64,000 nucleotides of DNA. Origin: CAWBFD01 sp963788115. Lineage in GTDB: Bacteria; Actinomycetota; Thermoleophilia; Solirubrobacterales; 70-9. A program made the translations under genes and the position numbers. Shown here one piece after another: positions 16,043 to 24,831 of this stretch. The stretch lies in assembly GCA_963788115.1 (NCBI GenBank), contig CAWBFD010000002.1:744001-808000 (forward strand), in the 5' to 3' direction. The notes under the pieces were generated by a model that did not search any database, was not told the DNA's origin, and was given only the letters and a program-made list of their open reading frames with translations. How positions within the stretch are numbered: the stretch's first letter is position 1; each line of letters opens with the position of its first letter.

Positions 16043-16384
16043 TCAGCAGGTCAGGTGAAGCGCCGCTGCGGTCCGGGCCGGATCGAGCTCGCCGTAGCGC
16101 TCGACCGCAGCGTCGGTGGGGAGCGCCTCCATCTCCACCCCCCGGCGCCGAAGCGCCTCGACCACGGATGGATCGGGCTGCAGACGACCATGCGCCCCGC
16201 AGCCGACGATGAGCCGCTCCGGAAGCTCGTCCTGGACCTCCTCAAGATCCTCGAGCACTAGCGAGTGGCCGTCGCGACGCCACCAATCGGCCACGATTCG
16301 GTCTGGGAGCACGATCAGATCACGCGTGTGCTCCGCTCCGTCAACCTCGACGTGGCCGAAGCGATAGTCGCGGATCGTGGGCAC
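16043..16384 (-). CDS. Mth938/NDUFAF3-like domain protein (DUF498)
   Basis: 113 aa, the usual length. Shows the family core: IRDYRFGHVEVDGAEHTRDL, WWRRDGHSLVLEDL, LIVGCGAHGRLQPDPSVVEA and LPTDAAVERYGELD. The bacterial role is unknown; the eukaryotic relatives help assemble respiratory complex I. The ATG is 3 nt after the stop of the GGDEF-EAL gene, so both are in one transcript. Confidence 0.9.
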   Translation of the reverse strand: MPTIRDYRFGHVEVDGAEHTRDLIVLPDRIVADWWRRDGHSLVLEDLEEVQDELPERLIVGCGAHGRLQPDPSVVEALRRRGVEMEALPTDAAVERYGELDPARTAAALHLTC

Positions 16385-16387
16385 ACC

Positions 16388-18277
16388 TCACCTCGCATCC
16401 GCCGAGGAAAGCCTGGCCTCGTCGAGGAACGCGTCGGCCTCCGCCGCGTGGAGGGGCTCGGAGAGCAGGTGGCCCTGGCCGAGGACACAGCCGAGCTCGA
16501 GCAGCCGGTCGACCTCCTCCTCCCGCTCGATCCCCTCGGCCACGGGCGTCAGCTTGAAGATCTCGGCGAGCTCGACGATTGCCCGCAGCAGCGGCGGCGC
16601 CCGGTCGGCTCCGGCGCCGCGGGCGACGAAGTCCCGATCGATCTTGAGGTTGTCGAGCGGGAACCGCTGGAGGTGGGTCAGGGACGAGTAACCGGTGCCG
16701 AAGTCGTCAATCGCAAGCTCGACCCCCAGTGCCTTCAGCTCGTGCAGCCGGCGGACGGCGATCTCCGTGTCCTCCATCAGCGCCGACTCGGTGATCTCGA
16801 GCGTGAGCCGCTCCGGATCGAGCTCCGCCGCGGCAAGCGTTGTCGCAACCTCGTCGGCGAATCGCGGATCCCGCAACTGGACCGCCGAGATGTTGACGGC
16901 GATCTGAAACTCGGCGAGCGTCGGGTGGCGAGCCTGCCATAGAGCGGCCTGGTGGCAGGCCGTCCGCATCACCCAGCGACCCAGCGCCGCGATCTCACCG
17001 CTCTCCTCGGCGAGCGGCACGAATCTCGCCGGACGGAGCAGGCCCCGCCTAGGGTGGCGCCACCGGACCAGTGCCTCGAGCCCGGCGATCGATCCGCGCC
17101 GGAGGTCGAAGATCGGCTGGTAGTCCAGGATGAACTCCCCACGTCCAATCGCCCGCTTCAGGTCCAGCTCAAGCTCCAGCCGGTCGACGACGGCCGTGTG
17201 CATCTGCGGCTCGTAGGCCGCGTAACCCCCCTTTCCCTCCGCCTTGACCCGATACATGGCCAGGTCCGCGTCGCGAAGGAGCGTGTGGGGCTCGCCGGTG
17301 CCGGCGGCGATGCCGATGCTCGCGCCGGCATAGATCTCCCGGTCGGAGAGCTCGAACGGCTGCTCGAGGGCCCCGAGTATGGCTCGAGCGGCCCGCGCCG
17401 AGGCCTCAGGCTCGTCAACTTCCTCGAGCAGGACCGCGAACTCGTCGCCTCCCAATCGCGCCAGCGTGTCTTCCGGGCGCAGGGACTCTCGCAAGCGCTC
17501 CGCAACCAGCACCAGGAACCGGTCGCCCGCCTGATGCCCGAGAGAGTCATTCACCGTCTGAAACCCATCGAGGTCGCAGAACAGCACTGCGACCGGCGTC
17601 CCGGTGCGCTCGGCCCGCGCCAGCGCCACCCCCAGCCGGTCCAGGAACAGGGCGCGGTTGGGCAGTCCCGTGAGCGAGTCGCGGAAGGCCTCATCCATTG
17701 CCGCCTCGACGGCGCGGGAATGCCCGAGGGCCAGGCTGGCGTGCTCAGCGAGGGCCAGCAAGACCTGCTGATCGCGTCCAGTGAACTCGCGGGCAGGGTC
17801 GCGCGAGCCGACCACCAAGCTCCCAGCGATCGCCGGCCCCTCAGAGACGGGCGCCGCCATGGCCACCGTCAGGCCCGGTGTGGCCAACTCCGTGATGAGG
17901 TCGTCCGGCGCACGATGGTTCCCGCCTTTGCTCAGGGCGAGCTTGCGATCTTGCATCGCGCGGCCGCCCAGGCCCTCGCCGGCGTCGGCCCGGCGGCTCT
18001 CGTTCAGCAGCACCTCGCCGGCCCCGCGGTACGCGATCAGGACCGTGTGCTCGCGGTCGTCGGGGTCTCGCAGACGCAGCCCGGTGGCGTCGACGTCGAG
18101 CAGCTCGTGCGTGTTGTCAACCACGTCCTGGAGCACCCGGTGGAGGGGACGGTGCTCGACGATCGCCCGCTGCAGCTCCGAGATGCGCTCGAGCAGCTGC
18201 TTGCGCTCGTGCAGCTCGGAGACGAAGGAGGCGCGTTCCTCCCCGACTACTCCCTCACGCTCATATGCCAACGGCAC
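16388..18277 (-). CDS. GAF-GGDEF-EAL cyclic-di-GMP signalling protein
   Basis: About 629 aa from GTG 18277 (GAGGA upstream; an ATG at 18364 is possible but its extension looks non-coding). Coiled-coil start (ELHERKQLLERISELQ), GAF domain (about 30-195), GGDEF domain with intact LGGDEFAVLLEE and an upstream RPED product-inhibition site, then an EAL domain with GLEALVRWRHP, ITES, DDFGTGYSSL, KID and GQGHLLSEP. All catalytic motifs are intact, so both synthesis and breakdown of c-di-GMP are possible. Cytoplasmic; the GAF domain probably binds the input signal. Confidence 0.93.
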   Translation of the reverse strand: MPLAYEREGVVGEERASFVSELHERKQLLERISELQRAIVEHRPLHRVLQDVVDNTHELLDVDATGLRLRDPDDREHTVLIAYRGAGEVLLNESRRADAGEGLGGRAMQDRKLALSKGGNHRAPDDLITELATPGLTVAMAAPVSEGPAIAGSLVVGSRDPAREFTGRDQQVLLALAEHASLALGHSRAVEAAMDEAFRDSLTGLPNRALFLDRLGVALARAERTGTPVAVLFCDLDGFQTVNDSLGHQAGDRFLVLVAERLRESLRPEDTLARLGGDEFAVLLEEVDEPEASARAARAILGALEQPFELSDREIYAGASIGIAAGTGEPHTLLRDADLAMYRVKAEGKGGYAAYEPQMHTAVVDRLELELDLKRAIGRGEFILDYQPIFDLRRGSIAGLEALVRWRHPRRGLLRPARFVPLAEESGEIAALGRWVMRTACHQAALWQARHPTLAEFQIAVNISAVQLRDPRFADEVATTLAAAELDPERLTLEITESALMEDTEIAVRRLHELKALGVELAIDDFGTGYSSLTHLQRFPLDNLKIDRDFVARGAGADRAPPLLRAIVELAEIFKLTPVAEGIEREEEVDRLLELGCVLGQGHLLSEPLHAAEADAFLDEARLSSADAR

Positions 18278-18418
18278 TGTTCCTCGATCGTTCCCCCAAG
18301 GTGAGGGCGATGAGTCTACGCCTGTTGCCACGTGCAGGCGCCGGTCGCCCGGCTGGCCGCACAACCGGGACCAAACGGCGGGAGGCGAGCCGAACGGACG
18401 AGCGGTTACGGTTCAGCC

Positions 18419-19678
18419 ATGAGGGCTCGCGACCGGGCCGCACGGGAGGCGATGCATCATCTGCTGAGCAGGATTCGGGGAGGTCGGATCGAGCTTGCGG
18501 ACGCGCTCGGGCGACGCCGCTTCGGCGAGCCTGATGCGTCACTCGTCGCCAGCGTCGACGTTCGCGACCCGCGCGCGTACACGTGGACGCTGCGCGGGAG
18601 CACCGGCTGGGGCGAAGGCTATGTGGACGGTCTCTGGGAGTCCGACGACCTCGTCCCCTTGGCTCGGATCGGCTGCCGCAACCTGTCGGCGGCCGACCGC
18701 TGGCGTCGTCGCCTCCACCCGGTCCTCGGGCGATTGCAGCGCGCGATCGATCTCGTGCCGCGCAACACCCGCCCCGGGGCGCGGAGGAACATCTCGGCCC
18801 ACTACGACCGCGGCAACCAGCTGTTCGAAGCGTTCCTCGACGAGCGCCTGATCTATTCGTGCGCCTACTTCCCCAGTCCGGAGGCGACTCTCGAGGAGGC
18901 ACAGCTGGCGAAGCTCGACCGGATCTGCTCCCGCCTTCGCCTCGGCGCGGACGACCATCTGCTCGAGATCGGCACCGGGTGGGGCGGGCTCGCGATCCAC
19001 GCCGCCTCCGAGTATGGCTGCCGGGTGACCACGACCACGATCTCGCGCGAACAGCTCGAGCACGCCCGCCGCCGAGTCGACGACGAGGGCCTCGCCGACC
19101 GCGTGACCGTGATCGACCGCGACTATCGCGAGCTGGAAGGGAAGTACGACAAGCTGGCCTCGATCGAGATGATCGAGGCGGTCGGCTGGCAGTACTTCGA
19201 GCGGTTCTTCACCAAGTGCGCGAGCCTGCTCCGCCCGAACGGGCTCATGTTCCTCCAGGCGATCGTGATCGGCGACGCCTCCTACGAGTTGGAGAAGGCC
19301 GCGCGAAGCTTCAGCAACAAGCACATCTTCCCCGGCGGCTGCCTGCCGTCCCTTGGACTGATCGCGAAGCTGGTGGCGACCGCGACCGATATGCGGACCG
19401 CCTGGTTCGAGGACATCAGCGCCCACTACGCCGAGACGTTGCGGATCTGGCGGGCGCGATTCAACGATGCCCGGGCCCGGCTCGAGCCGCTCGGCTACGA
19501 CGAGCGCTTCGCACGCCTCTGGAACTTCTACCTCGCCACCTCCGAGGCGGGTTTCCGCGAGCGGCGGATCCGCGACCTGCAGATGCTGTTCGCGAAGCCG
19601 GAGGCGGGCGCGGACGCCCGGTCCTGGGCCGAGCTGACGCAGGCGGAGCCGAGGCCGCTGGAGCCGGTCCCCGCCTGA
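18419..19678 (+). CDS. cfa: cyclopropane-fatty-acyl-phospholipid synthase family methyltransferase
   Basis: 419 aa. N-terminal lipid-interacting region (FGEPDASLVASVDVRDPRAY, GWGEGYVDGLWESDDL), then a SAM methyltransferase domain: SAHYDRGNQLFEAFLDERL, YSCAYF, LEIGTGWGGLAIHAA, IEMIEAVGWQYFERFF. This is the CFA synthase/mycolic acid cyclopropane synthase pattern; it would methylate the double bond of phospholipid acyl chains in the membrane using SAM. ATG 18419 chosen over longer frames, as the family starts close to here. Divergent from the c-di-GMP gene. Intergenic element E1 follows. Confidence 0.9.
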   Translation: MRARDRAAREAMHHLLSRIRGGRIELADALGRRRFGEPDASLVASVDVRDPRAYTWTLRGSTGWGEGYVDGLWESDDLVPLARIGCRNLSAADRWRRRLHPVLGRLQRAIDLVPRNTRPGARRNISAHYDRGNQLFEAFLDERLIYSCAYFPSPEATLEEAQLAKLDRICSRLRLGADDHLLEIGTGWGGLAIHAASEYGCRVTTTTISREQLEHARRRVDDEGLADRVTVIDRDYRELEGKYDKLASIEMIEAVGWQYFERFFTKCASLLRPNGLMFLQAIVIGDASYELEKAARSFSNKHIFPGGCLPSLGLIAKLVATATDMRTAWFEDISAHYAETLRIWRARFNDARARLEPLGYDERFARLWNFYLATSEAGFRERRIRDLQMLFAKPEAGADARSWAELTQAEPRPLEPVPA

Positions 19679-19698
19679 ACCGGGTACCCGCGAGCAAA

Positions 19699-19868
19699 TA
19701 GATGATTGATTCCTGATCGGCGTGCCCGCGGGGGCGGCGCAGGCCGAGCTGGGCGCCGCCCGTGCCCGAGGCCAATAGCGGTGCCCTATTGGCGAGGGCA
19801 CGGGTGGCGATCCAGCGACGGCATGCGCCGTCATCCGCGGGTGCGTGGATTGGGAATCAGTCATCTAG
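19699..19868. repeat. intergenic palindromic element E1 (terminator-promoter type)
   Basis: Begins TAGATGATTGATTCC and ends GGGAATCAGTCATCTAG, so the ends are inverted repeats. Inside lies a two-part hairpin: CCCGTGCCC/GGGCACGGG (19759-19767 and 19796-19804) enclosing GCCAATAG/CTATTGGC. The hairpin can end cfa transcription. The right box is followed by TAGAGT, 11 bp before the ATG at 19882. Related elements: 36349, 40821, 45566, 51401. Confidence 0.65.
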
Positions 19869-19881
19869 AGTGGCGCCGACG

Positions 19882-20997
19882 ATGAAGATCAGAGCAGCCG
19901 TCCTGGAGGAGTTCAGCCGCCCGCTCGAGGTGCGGGAGCTAGACCTCGCGGAGCCGAAGGCGGGGGAGGTGCTGGTGCGGCTCGTCGCCTGCGGCGTCTG
20001 CCACACCGACCTCTACACCGCATCGGGCGTCGACCCCTCGGGCTACGCCCCGACGGTTCTCGGGCACGAGGGCGCCGGCGTGGTCGAGCGTGTCGGGAGC
20101 GACGTCACCCTGCTCGAGCCGGGCGACCACGTCGTCACGCTGTTCTCTCCGCAGTGCGGCGAGTGCGTGCATTGCCGCGACCCTCGGACCAACCTCTGCC
20201 TGGCGATCCGTGAGCAGCAGAACAAGGGCTACCTGCCCGACGGGACCACGCGGCTCTCCATGGACGGCGAGGAGATCCGCCATTTCATGGGCACGTCGAC
20301 CTTCGCCGAGTACACGGTGATGCCCGAGATCGCGCTTGCCAAGGTGAGCCCGGACGCGCCGCTCGATCGTGCGTGCCTGTTCGCCTGCGGCCTCTCCACC
20401 GGACTGGGTGCGGCGATCAACACGGCGCGGGTGCAGCCCGGGTCGACCTGCGTCGTCTTCGGCGCCGGCATGGTCGGGCTGGGCGCTGTCGCCGGATGCA
20501 GGCTGCAGGGCGCCGAGCGGATCATCTGCGTCGATCTCTCGGACGTACGGCTCGAGCTCGCGAAGGGTCAGGGCGCCACCGAGACGATGACCGGCTCGGA
20601 TGACGTCGTCGAGCGGATCGTCGACGCCACGGACGGCTTTGGCGCCGACTACACATTCGAGGCCACCGGCAACGTGGCCGTGATGCGCCAGGCGGTCGAG
20701 GCTGCCCGAATGGGCTGGGGCCTGGCAACCGTCGCCGGTGTCGCCGGCAAGGGCGAGACCCTCGACATCGTCCCTCGCCTCCTGATCACCGGGCGCCGCG
20801 TGGCCGGGTCGTCGTTCGGTGGGGTGAAGGGGCGGGAGGGAGTGCCGCAGCTGGTCGACCGCTACCTCGCCGGCGAGATCGACGTGGACCCGTTCATCTC
20901 CCACCGGATCAGCCTGGACGAGGTCAACCGCGGCTTCGAGCTGATGGAGGCGCAGGACGGGATTCGCAGCGTGATCGAGTTCGGGGAGGCACGGTGA
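19882..20997 (+). CDS. class III-type zinc alcohol dehydrogenase (formaldehyde/thiol-adduct dehydrogenase-like)
   Basis: 371 aa. Catalytic zinc motif ACGVCHTDLYTASG and GHEGAGVVE; structural zinc Cys cluster CGECVHCRDPRTNLC; the class III signature HFMGTSTFAEYTV; Rossmann motif VFGAGMVGLGAV. This pattern belongs to S-(hydroxymethyl)glutathione dehydrogenases; since actinobacteria usually lack glutathione, mycothiol or another thiol may be the cofactor (inference). The next gene overlaps by 4 bp (GTGA) and encodes a metallo-beta-lactamase-fold hydrolase, as in formaldehyde-detoxification pairs. Probably leaderless from the promoter-like end of E1. Confidence 0.88.
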   Translation: MKIRAAVLEEFSRPLEVRELDLAEPKAGEVLVRLVACGVCHTDLYTASGVDPSGYAPTVLGHEGAGVVERVGSDVTLLEPGDHVVTLFSPQCGECVHCRDPRTNLCLAIREQQNKGYLPDGTTRLSMDGEEIRHFMGTSTFAEYTVMPEIALAKVSPDAPLDRACLFACGLSTGLGAAINTARVQPGSTCVVFGAGMVGLGAVAGCRLQGAERIICVDLSDVRLELAKGQGATETMTGSDDVVERIVDATDGFGADYTFEATGNVAVMRQAVEAARMGWGLATVAGVAGKGETLDIVPRLLITGRRVAGSSFGGVKGREGVPQLVDRYLAGEIDVDPFISHRISLDEVNRGFELMEAQDGIRSVIEFGEAR

Positions 20998-21758
20998 TCA
21001 TCCAGCGGGTCGAGAACGCGCAGTTCCTCTCAAACGCCTACCTGGTCGTGGACCGCCCCGGGGGGAGCGGCATCCTGATCGACTCCAATGAGGTCACCGA
21101 CCCGCTGCTGGAGCGGGTGGAGCGAGAGGGGACCCGGATCACGCACATCCTGCTCACCCACCACCACTACGACCACGTGGTCGGCCTGGGCGAGATGCGC
21201 GAACGAGTCGGCGATCCTCCGGTGCTCGCACATCCGCTGCTGAAGGAGCTGATCGCCGACCCCATCGATGACGCGATCGAAGATGGCTCGGTCGTGCGCT
21301 CCGGCGAGCTCGAGGTGGAGGCGATCGCCACCCCCGGCCACTGCGCCGACCACCTGGCGCTCCTGATCGGCGGCACCGACGTCCTCACCGCCGACGTCCT
21401 GTTCAAGGGGACGGTGGGCGGCACCCGGGGCGGGGGCCCAACGGGGTTCGAGGACCTGAAGCGGTCGGTGATGGAGCGGCTGATGAAGCTGCCGCCGCAG
21501 ACCAGGGTCCACCCTGGCCACCGCCAGCCCTCGACGATTGGGGACGAGTGGGAGTACAACCCGTTCGTGCGCGTCTGGCGCGGGCTGGACGAGGAAGGGG
21601 CCGAGCCGTGCACGGTCGGGCCGGCGGACGCCGCCGAGCGCGAGCCGGCGACCCTGGCGCTGTGGGCACCCGACTACGACGGGGGCCACAAGGCCTGGGT
21701 CAGGTTCCCCTCCGGCGAGGACGCGATCGTCGGCGGCTCGCAGGTGGAGCGCGGGTAG
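20994..21758 (+). CDS. metallo-beta-lactamase-fold hydrolase
   Basis: 254 aa with the metal motif THHHYDHVVG (HxHxDH), later GHCADHLALL, D in VLTADVLFKG and HPGHRQPSTIGDEWEYNP. This is the glyoxalase II-like branch. Coupled by GTGA overlap to the class III dehydrogenase, so it may hydrolyse the formyl-thiol product made there (inference from the pairing). The final 50 residues form an extra segment with acidic and Trp residues. Confidence 0.9.
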   Translation: MIIQRVENAQFLSNAYLVVDRPGGSGILIDSNEVTDPLLERVEREGTRITHILLTHHHYDHVVGLGEMRERVGDPPVLAHPLLKELIADPIDDAIEDGSVVRSGELEVEAIATPGHCADHLALLIGGTDVLTADVLFKGTVGGTRGGGPTGFEDLKRSVMERLMKLPPQTRVHPGHRQPSTIGDEWEYNPFVRVWRGLDEEGAEPCTVGPADAAEREPATLALWAPDYDGGHKAWVRFPSGEDAIVGGSQVERG

Positions 21759-21826
21759 AGCTCAAGGCGTCCCGCCGGGGACCGGGGCTGGATGCGGACC
21801 CCGGTCCCCGGCGCGGACGCGCTGGC

Positions 21827-23911
21827 TCAGAACACGTCCGGGGTTGTGATGTGCTGCGAGAACGGCAGCCTGATCGCGTTCGCACCGGACGGCGAGGGAA
21901 GCCCGAGCAGCGTGTTGATCACTGAGGTCAGGGCGCCGCAGCCGCGCGCCTCGGGCACCTCGAACGCGTCGTCGACGAACGTCCCTCCACCGAAGAGCGC
22001 GGCGTCATCGGCAATTCCTCTCTCGGCCATCGCGCCGTCACCGGCGAGGAGCTGGATGCCGAGGTCCCCCTCGTCGTCGGGGACCGACCCCAGCTCCTGC
22101 ACGATCGGGCCGATCACACAGCCGCCCTCCGGGTTACCCGGCTGGCTCACATAGAGGTCGATTGGGACCGTGACATCGAGCGGCAGCAGATTGTTGAGCA
22201 GCGGCGGGCCGGCGAGCCCGACCCGGGTAACCGCCTGCTGACCGCCGACCTCGACGTCGAGGGGTCGCGCCTCGAGCATCGGGCCGGACTTCGGCGGGAC
22301 CAGGCCACCGCCACTCAGGTCGACTCCGGCCGTCAGCTTGAGCGTCTCCGGCGGCAGCACCTGGGTCAGCGCGGCTCCGATCTGGAACGTGCTGCCCGTG
22401 AGGTTCACCTGCTGCTGGCAGAGGGCCCCATCTGGGCAGCGACCGTCCTCGGCGACAGGCGGCCGAGAGGACCCGTCGCTCGGGTTCGGCGGGCCGACCG
22501 GGGCCTTCGCCGGGTCGAGCTGGCCGATCCTGCCGGTCCCGAGCTCGGTGAAGTAGATCTTCCCGTCGGGCCCCTCGACGATGTCGAACGGGATCGAGCC
22601 CTGGGTCTCGAGCGGGTACTCGGTGAAGGTGCCCGAGGCCGGGTCGTAGCGGCCGATGTTGTCGGCGTTCGCCTCGGTGAACCAGAGCGACCCGTCGTTG
22701 GCGAAATCGATCCCGAGCGGCTTGGAATCCTGGGTCGGGATCTGGAACTCGACCACCTGGCCCGAGCTCGGGTCGATCCGCCCGATCGTGTTCCCGTCCG
22801 GTGTCGTGAACCACAGGCGCCCGGCCCGGTCGGCGGTCATGTAGCCCAGCAGCTTGTCCGGGTCCGAGAGCGGGAACAGCTGCGTGTCGCCGGTCGTCGG
22901 GTCGAGCCGGCCGACCGCAGCCGGCGGGGTTGCAGCGTTCGGGTCGGGAGTCGTGAACCAGACGCCACCGTCGCCGCCCACGGCAAGCCCGTAGGGGAGC
23001 GGGGTGACACCGGGGAAGGCGGGATCGGCAAGCGGGAACTCGGTCACGACGCCGCCGGTCGTGACTCGGATCAGCTCGCCCTGCGACGGGCTGCTCACCC
23101 AGAGATCATCACCGCTGGGGTCGGCGGCGATCTTGCTCGAGACGTCAGCGCGGTCACCGATGTCGAACTCGGTCACCGCGCCGGTGGCCGGATCGATCCG
23201 GCGAACGAACGAAGGACCGCCGCTTCCGTTCTCGGGGCTCGCCCAGATTCCCCCGTCCGGGCCGGCGACCACGTCGTTGAGGACGTGGCCGAAGAAGTCG
23301 CTGGTATGGCCCGCGGGCACCGGGATCGGGAACATCGAGTACTCGCCGTCCGTGGTCATCCGACCCAGATTGTTGAGGCCCGCACCCATCTGCACGAACC
23401 ACAGTGCATCGTCGGGCCCAGCATCGATCCCGGTCAGATAGGAGGCCGAGCTCTCGGTCTCGAACTCCGTCACCGGCTCCGCGCACACGGGGTCGTCCTC
23501 GGAGAGCATCGCTGAGGCCTTGGCCGACTTCTTCGGCTTGCCCTTGGCCTGAACCCGGACCCGGAGCGAGGCGCAGTCCTCCAAGGCGGCCTCGCCGGCG
23601 TTGGTCAGCGGCAGGCTGAGGGTGCCGTTGGCGGCGGACTTCTGCGCCTTCGAGGCGAAGTTCACCTGGGAGCCCCCCGAGGGGGTGGCCTTGGCCGTGG
23701 CCGAGACCTGGTCGAGGCCCTTGGACTTATAGGAGACCTTGAGCGCCCCCTGGTTCAGGGCCTGGGTCTGCGATCGGGTCTCGACCTTGACCTTGAGCTT
23801 CTTCTGCTGCGCGCTGGCGCCGCTTGGCACGAGCAGGAGCGCCAGCGCCCCCAACGCGGCCAGCGCGATCAGTCCGTTCCCCCGTGAACGCCGAGCGGTG
23901 TGCATCCTCAT
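21827..23911 (-). CDS. secreted Vgb-type beta-propeller protein
   Basis: 694 aa. Sec signal (LIALAALGALALLLVPSGASA), a Lys-rich beta domain (about 30-140), then about six or seven blades of the virginiamycin B lyase/streptogramin lyase type, each with a G-x-DGxxW(F/V) motif, for example GPDDALWFVQMG, GPDGGIWASPENG, GGDGGVWFTTP, DRAGRLWFTTPDG, NDGSLWFTEANAD. A C-terminal beta domain of about 210 residues has paired Cys (GRCPDGALC, GGCVIG). Probably binds or reads a surface polymer; lyase activity is not implied by the propeller alone. Confidence 0.8.
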   Translation of the reverse strand: MRMHTARRSRGNGLIALAALGALALLLVPSGASAQQKKLKVKVETRSQTQALNQGALKVSYKSKGLDQVSATAKATPSGGSQVNFASKAQKSAANGTLSLPLTNAGEAALEDCASLRVRVQAKGKPKKSAKASAMLSEDDPVCAEPVTEFETESSASYLTGIDAGPDDALWFVQMGAGLNNLGRMTTDGEYSMFPIPVPAGHTSDFFGHVLNDVVAGPDGGIWASPENGSGGPSFVRRIDPATGAVTEFDIGDRADVSSKIAADPSGDDLWVSSPSQGELIRVTTGGVVTEFPLADPAFPGVTPLPYGLAVGGDGGVWFTTPDPNAATPPAAVGRLDPTTGDTQLFPLSDPDKLLGYMTADRAGRLWFTTPDGNTIGRIDPSSGQVVEFQIPTQDSKPLGIDFANDGSLWFTEANADNIGRYDPASGTFTEYPLETQGSIPFDIVEGPDGKIYFTELGTGRIGQLDPAKAPVGPPNPSDGSSRPPVAEDGRCPDGALCQQQVNLTGSTFQIGAALTQVLPPETLKLTAGVDLSGGGLVPPKSGPMLEARPLDVEVGGQQAVTRVGLAGPPLLNNLLPLDVTVPIDLYVSQPGNPEGGCVIGPIVQELGSVPDDEGDLGIQLLAGDGAMAERGIADDAALFGGGTFVDDAFEVPEARGCGALTSVINTLLGLPSPSGANAIRLPFSQHITTPDVF

Positions 23912-24003
23912 CCTCCTCCGGGCGCGCCGTCAGGCGCGCCTCTCTCCTCTTCCTCATGCCTCTAGGCACGCGGGCGTTCCTCGGCGGGAGACAATAAACG
24001 GTT

Positions 24004-24831
24004 ATGTCTAGGACTGTCAAGGGCAAGATTGTTAAGCAAACGCCGGAGGCCCCACGGCGTCCATGGAACCATCGCGGGCCGCACGTGTCCACGACGCAGG
24101 CAGATCCACCGGGAAAGAGACCCTCGAGTCCTCTGATCGAGGCTCCTCCACCCCTGCCTCATGGGCCCCATGGCCTGCCCCGCCAGTTCGTCGCCCAGAA
24201 CCAGCGTGAGCGCCTGCTGGTGGCGATGATCGCGGCCGTTGCGGCGAAGGGCTACCAGGCGGTGACGGTGGAGGACGTGGTTCGGAGGTCGGGGGTCTCA
24301 CGCAAGACCTTCTACGAGCAGTTCCAGAACAAGGAGGAATGCTTCCTCGCTGCGTGGGACGCGGTCTTCACCCGCCTGCTGGAGCGGATCGCCGAGGCCT
24401 ACGCGGCAGCCGAGTACTGGGGCGCGAAGGCCGTCGGGGCCCTCGGCGCGATCCTCGAGTTCGGCGCCAGTGAGCCCGAGACGGCACGGGTGGCGTTGAT
24501 CGAGGTGATGGGCGCGGGCCCGACGGCGCGCGAGCGCTACCACCTGGCCTCGTACCGGCTCGCGGCCCTGGTGGGTCAGGCGATGGAGGACTCCCCGTTC
24601 CCACCGGCGCAGACACAGCGGGCGATGCTGGCCGCGATCACCGGGATCGCCGGGATCGCAACCGAGCTCGTACGCGAGGACAGGGCGCATGAGCTGCCGC
24701 AGATCCGCGACGAGGCGGCGGTGATCGGCCTCTCGATCTTCATCGGCCCTGAGGCGGCGCAGCGCGTGGTGCGGCGGGCGGCCGCCGAGCTGGATCGGAG
24801 CGCCGGCTCGGAAGCGGTCCCCGGCGGCTAG
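24004..24831 (+). CDS. TetR/AcrR family transcription regulator
   Basis: 275 aa, with about 60 extra N-terminal residues rich in Pro before the HTH; the true start may be later (GTG 24088 in HVSTTQADPPGK). HTH: RERLLVAMIAAVAAKGYQAV then TVEDVVRRSGVSRKTFYEQF, N-K-E-E-CFLAAW. The C-terminal part is helical and ligand-binding. It faces away from the beta-propeller gene across 92 bp that contain ATAAACGGTTAT, a possible operator; the propeller may be its target. The stop overlaps the convergent hutI stop by 4 bp. Confidence 0.88.
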   Translation: MSRTVKGKIVKQTPEAPRRPWNHRGPHVSTTQADPPGKRPSSPLIEAPPPLPHGPHGLPRQFVAQNQRERLLVAMIAAVAAKGYQAVTVEDVVRRSGVSRKTFYEQFQNKEECFLAAWDAVFTRLLERIAEAYAAAEYWGAKAVGALGAILEFGASEPETARVALIEVMGAGPTARERYHLASYRLAALVGQAMEDSPFPPAQTQRAMLAAITGIAGIATELVREDRAHELPQIRDEAAVIGLSIFIGPEAAQRVVRRAAAELDRSAGSEAVPGG

